Source: Voacanga thouarsii
Taxonomy: Eukaryota; Streptophyta; Magnoliopsida; Gentianales; Apocynaceae
Length of the DNA stretch: 64,000 nucleotides
Direction of reading: 5' to 3'
NCBI GenBank assembly: GCA_026120185.1
Contig: JANUWF010001659.1
Span: forward strand, 1,612,001 to 1,676,000
Under the pieces are notes generated by a model. That model worked only from the letters and a program-made list of their open reading frames with translations, had not been told where the DNA came from and did no database searches. Positions 60,313-64,000 of the stretch are shown here, one piece after another (position 1 is the first letter of the stretch; each line of letters begins with the position of its first letter). Position numbers and translations under genes: made by a program.

Positions 60313-60489
60313 TCAATGGACCGGATCGGACCTGACCCGTTTACCCATTTATATGGGTTCAATATGCTTATTTTATTATTCGAACTAGACCCGTTTACTG
60401 TTTAATCTATATAATTGGGTCTGAGTTAGGGTATTATAAATTCAAACTTGATTACTCGTTTATTTGATTAATTTAAAAAAATTATATAA

Positions 60490-60526
<37 letters not shown>

Positions 60527-60965
60527 ATTTTTAACTATTTAACTTCTTGGATGAATTAAGGATATTATGTAATAGTTATAAACTTATAGATATTTTGGTA
60601 TTGTTGTTGTAAATTATTATTTAATGCTTAATTTTTAATTTATATGTGTTGTATGATATTGTTATTTATGAATTTGGACTTTTTTTTTTGTTGTAAATTT
60701 AAAATTTTGAGAATTTGAAATTGTACATATTTTAATATTTTGTACAGAGATTTTTATATTAGAATATTATTTTTATAATTTAGAATTTTCGGATCGAGTA
60801 TACCCGACTTGGATCCTTACCCACCGAGTCGGGTATGTGTCCTTTTACTCTAGACCTGTCGAGTATACATGTCAGGTCCAGTACTCCTTTTTGTTAAACG
60901 GGTCTAGATCCGGGTCCAGGACAAGATGGTCCGGACCCAACTCGACCCGTTTAGACCCATACACC
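60313..60965. mobile_element. Non-autonomous insertion with ACCCGTTTA-type subterminal motifs
   Basis: The copia gag resumes after this block. Both ends are rich in GACCCGTTTA/GGGTC motifs (CGGACCTGACCCGTTTACCC; CTCGACCCGTTTAGACCCAT) while the middle is very AT-rich, including a (TA)n run at about 60495-60522. Subterminal motif clusters suggest a hAT-like non-autonomous DNA element. Clear terminal inverted repeats were not found. Confidence 0.5.
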
Positions 60966-62154
60966 AAAAGTGAAAAGGAATCCACTGCCAGATTTGTGGT
61001 AAGATGAACTATAGTACTCAATGTTGCTACCAGATATTTAACCAGTGTTTCCAGCCAAATGATGTAAATCATGCATTTACAGCAATGACTCTCTCCAATA
61101 AGCCAAGACAATGGTTGGTTTCTGGATACCGGCGCATATCTTAACATATGAATTTCGATGTTGGTAAGATTGATTCTAATAAACCATGTTTTGGATACGA
61201 CATGATTATGGCTAGAAACGGTTACATTTTACAAATTACACCTTTGGGGAATAAGAGTTTATATGTTGGAAAGCTTTGGGAAGTTTTAGTAAAGGAACTT
61301 ACTCTCTGTCAAAACATCTAAATGTCCATGTGATTTTGAATTCTCCTAACATGGTTTTGTGATGAAGCACGAGGAGACCTAGCAAGTGACAGCATCAGGA
61401 AATAAAGCAGGAGGACTCTATGTTTTGGAACTAAATTGAAAGATGGTCTACTTTTCCAATCATCTTAAAGTGGTCACAGATTGTATCTGGCATCTTCGCT
61501 TAGGGCATCTTCAATATCGAAGCCTTGAATTCTTGAAGAAACAAAGTTTAATTTCGGGTAACAATATGTTTATTGCACCTCTGTGCACCAACTATCAACT
61601 AGCTAAATCATGCAAATTTCCCTTTGTCCTTTTGAGGAATTCTGTATTAATTTATTTAGTAAAGTTCACTACAATATATGGGACCGGGTCCAGTCTCATC
61701 TTTTCAACAATTCGAGTGTTATGTCATTTTTATTGATGAATTCTTTAGATTTACTTGATTTTTTCCTCTCAAACAGAAGGCAAATTTTCTTGGGTGTTTT
61801 ATAAATTTCCATAAAGTTATCAAAACTCTATTTGGCAAAGAAATAAAGGTTTTTCAATTAGATGGTGGAGGAGAATTTATAAATGGCAAATTTGGTGCTT
61901 ACCTACTTGATCACGTCATTAAGCATCAATAATCTTGTCCAAATACCCCTAAGCAAAATGGCATGGCAGAAAGAAAGCATCAAAATATCACTAAACTTGG
62001 CATTTCCATGCTATTCTATAGTCATGCTCCTAAATGATCTTGGTGGAAGAATTTGCAACTGCAACTTAGCTTATCAACAGACAACCGTCTAGAATCTTGG
62101 ATATGGTATCTCTTTTTGTGAAGCTCTTTCGCAAGAAACCTAATTATGCATCCC

Positions 62155-62292
62155 ATTGACGGAACTAGGCACTCTCAAAATTCTTTAAAAATTTATCATT
62201 CGTTCTTATTTTTTTAAAGTATAATATTATCTTATAATATGTCTTATTATATAATTTGCCCCTCCAATCGCAAGTTTCTAGTTCCGTTCTTG
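62155..62292. mobile_element. Small MITE (138 bp) with a 9-bp target duplication in copia E
   Basis: ATGCATCCC occurs at 62146-62154 and 62293-62301. The ends hold GACGGAACTAG and its near mirror CTAGTTCCGTTC. Removing it and one duplication rejoins the copia sequence (NLIMHP onward). Confidence 0.8.
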
Positions 62293-63245
62293 ATGCATCC
62301 CTTTATGTTTTTGGACCATGTTGCTTTCCTTATGTTTGGCCTTATGCCAGACTAAATTTGATCCAAGATCCTTACCCTGCAATTTTGTAAGGTATTTACA
62401 AGGGTTATCAAATGCTACCATCCCCCAAGTGGTTGTATGTATCTCTATAAACATGTTGTCTTTGATGACCAAAATTTTCCATTCAAAGATAGTCCTTCAC
62501 TTCAATCGAATTGCAGCGATCATTTCTAATGTAACGAAAATTCATGATTGGATTCTTCTTCCTCTTTTCATGATCATGCCATTCTACATTCCCCTAATCA
62601 TTTTGCTACAACAAATGTTTTTTATTCTTGAACATATATCAAACTAATGCTCTAACCAGCCACTATTGATACCACATCTAGACAAATAGACTATCACTCT
62701 GGCACCACAAATGACTCCACCCTCTTCTCAGAATATCTCTTCCATGACGCCAATGCCAATATAAAGTGAGAAGGAAAATACAACCTCAGAAGCAGCGAAT
62801 GTCATATCAAAAGAACATGTTCAATCCTCTACAACCATGGTTAATTGATTTCAAATAGGAATCAGGAAGCCAAATCTAAAACATTTTTCCTCTGACTATG
62901 CATTTTTAGCTTATGCAATTCTAACCAAGATTAAAAGTGTTAACACTCAAATATCTTGGTTGGTGTAAGGCAATTGTAAGGCAATGCACGGAAAGATCTA
63001 GGCACTTCATCAAAATAAAACTGGGGAATTCGTTCCACCCCCTAGTGGCATGAATGATTGGCAGCAAATGAGTTTCCAGGGTTAATTGCAATCTGATGGA
63101 TCTCCTAAACATCTCAAAGCATAAAGTGACTTCATCAAGTGCTTGGCGTTGACTTTGTAGAGACATTTTCTTCTATCGTTAAGTCAGCTACCATTTTCCT
63201 CACTATTTGATGCATGCACTAGAGCTCCTCCTTGAATAAATTTCA

Positions 63246-63800
63246 TGGCTCTAGAGATCATTAAAAACAAGAACACAAAAGGACACTCAAACAGTGAATT
63301 AATGGTAGAAATTTTAGTTCAAACAATACTTGTATCCAAAAGATAAGAACCCTAAGATATCTAAGCCTCCTAGAACCTAAAATCTAATGAAACAAGTCTA
63401 TTAAATCAATACCCAAATACCCCTAACCCAAGAAGGATTAGGAACAAATGGGATGGGAAGATTTAGGCAACCAATTTGATCCCCTAAAAAAACCTTAGAT
63501 CAGTTAAAATCCAAGACCCATTTTAGAAGGAGAATTTATCTATTCAAGTAAAATTAGAAATTTGATTCTTAGGTTGGACTAAATCCTAAAAGAAATGAGG
63601 ATTGATTTGGGAATACCCAAGAGGAATCACCTCCCAAACTTTCTCAAGAGAGACTCTTGAATACAAAAAAGATCCAATGATCAAAAGTTTTTTTTTTTTC
63701 TTCAAGAGTTATAATAGGATATATATAGAAACTCCAACTTAAGTTAGTCATAAGTAGCCTAAAAACAAGTCAAATTGGCCTTAAAAAACATTACAATCCA
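63246..63800 (-). mobile_element. LTR-like remnant related to 47950-48500
   Basis: TCTTGAATACAAAAAAGATC, GGATATATATAGAAACTCCA and TAAAAACAAGTCAAATTGGC parallel the block in intron 3 of the acyltransferase. No coding sequence. Confidence 0.45.
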
Positions 63801-63805
63801 TGGAT

Positions 63806-63934
<129 letters not shown>

Positions 63935-64000
63935 CCGAAACAAGTTTGAAACAAAACAAGTTATTATGTTCAGGGAGTTTCGCAACCATGCATGGGAACT

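Larger units (their letters stand above)
59641..63245 (+). mobile_element. Ty1/copia remnant E, 3'-truncated and hit by two insertions
   Basis: Gag blocks (CIEVWNALVDSFARGTQDH; a CQICG-type knuckle near 61000) and protease (PRQWLVSGYRRIS where DTGAS is expected) come first. GAG-pre-integrase follows (DCIWHLRLGHLQYRSLEFLK), then integrase (KTLFGKEIKVFQLDGGGEFI, then NTPKQNGMAERKHQN), a linker (KCYHPPSGCMYLY), and the RT start near 62990-63110 (ALHQNKTGEFVPPPSGMN). The rest of RT and the 3' LTR are missing; unrelated LTR-like sequence follows from about 63250. Stops and shifts throughout. Two insertions (60313-60965 and 62155-62292) interrupt it. Confidence 0.82.

Overview
This is a eudicot-type plant nuclear genome window. 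It is AT-rich, with long introns that have canonical GT-AG borders, plant-specific gene families (type-A response regulator, FDM/IDN2 XS-domain protein, plant mobile domain) and heavy loading with plant transposons. Only one host gene looks intact. It is a four-exon DHHC protein S-acyltransferase on the + strand (start codon 34732, stop 51605, 357 codons), with about 16 kb of intron sequence filled with repeats. Species cannot be named from the sequence.

Layout. 1-9710: 3' part of a decayed Ty3/gypsy element of Tekay (Del chromovirus) type. It has an acidic leader ORF, a gag-pol frame with many stop codons but no frameshift, a polypurine tract, and an unusually long 3' LTR of about 4.3 kb that carries a tRNA-like SINE head. 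9711-16300: Helitron debris, namely a Pif1 helicase remnant, a second partial helicase copy, and five copies of a repeat centred on the palindrome GATGGTAAACCATC. 18990-25907: a run of exon fragments of at least four or five unrelated host genes, all on the minus strand (BiP-type HSP70, FDM/IDN2 zf-XS/XS, an unidentified exon, cytosolic-type aspartate aminotransferase, type-A response regulator exon 1). Introns are retained and the fragments carry nonsense or frameshift lesions, which is the signature of gene capture by a Helitron or similar element.

26205-34640: a nearly complete Mutator-like element (MULE). It has divergent terminal inverted repeats, a 9-bp target duplication (8/9 match), a plant-mobile-domain gene, and a MURA-type transposase with MuDR, DDE, SWIM and zinc-knuckle parts. 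A motif, AGGTCGCATT, occurs in both TIRs and as a perfect 26-bp palindrome between the two element genes. The MULE ends only 91 bp upstream of the acyltransferase start codon, so it has separated that gene from its original promoter.

34732-51605: the acyltransferase. Intron 2 holds a promoter-like 91-bp tandem repeat and three truncated Ty1/copia pieces in antisense. Intron 3 holds a Stowaway MITE, a foldback MITE and a GC-rich LTR-like remnant. 51974-56337: a full-length but decayed copia element with two LTRs, PBS, polypurine tract and a 5-bp target duplication, probably inside an intron of the 3' UTR. 56338-64000: a G-rich tract, a second Stowaway MITE, another copia remnant that was itself hit by a GC-rich insertion and a small MITE with a 9-bp duplication, and a terminal LTR-like remnant with a long TAA microsatellite.

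The strongest candidates for something new are the shared AGGTCGCATT sites in the PMD-carrying MULE, its insertion at a host promoter, the multi-gene minus-strand capture that includes a piece of an RNA-directed DNA methylation gene, and the acidic leader ORF of the Tekay element.
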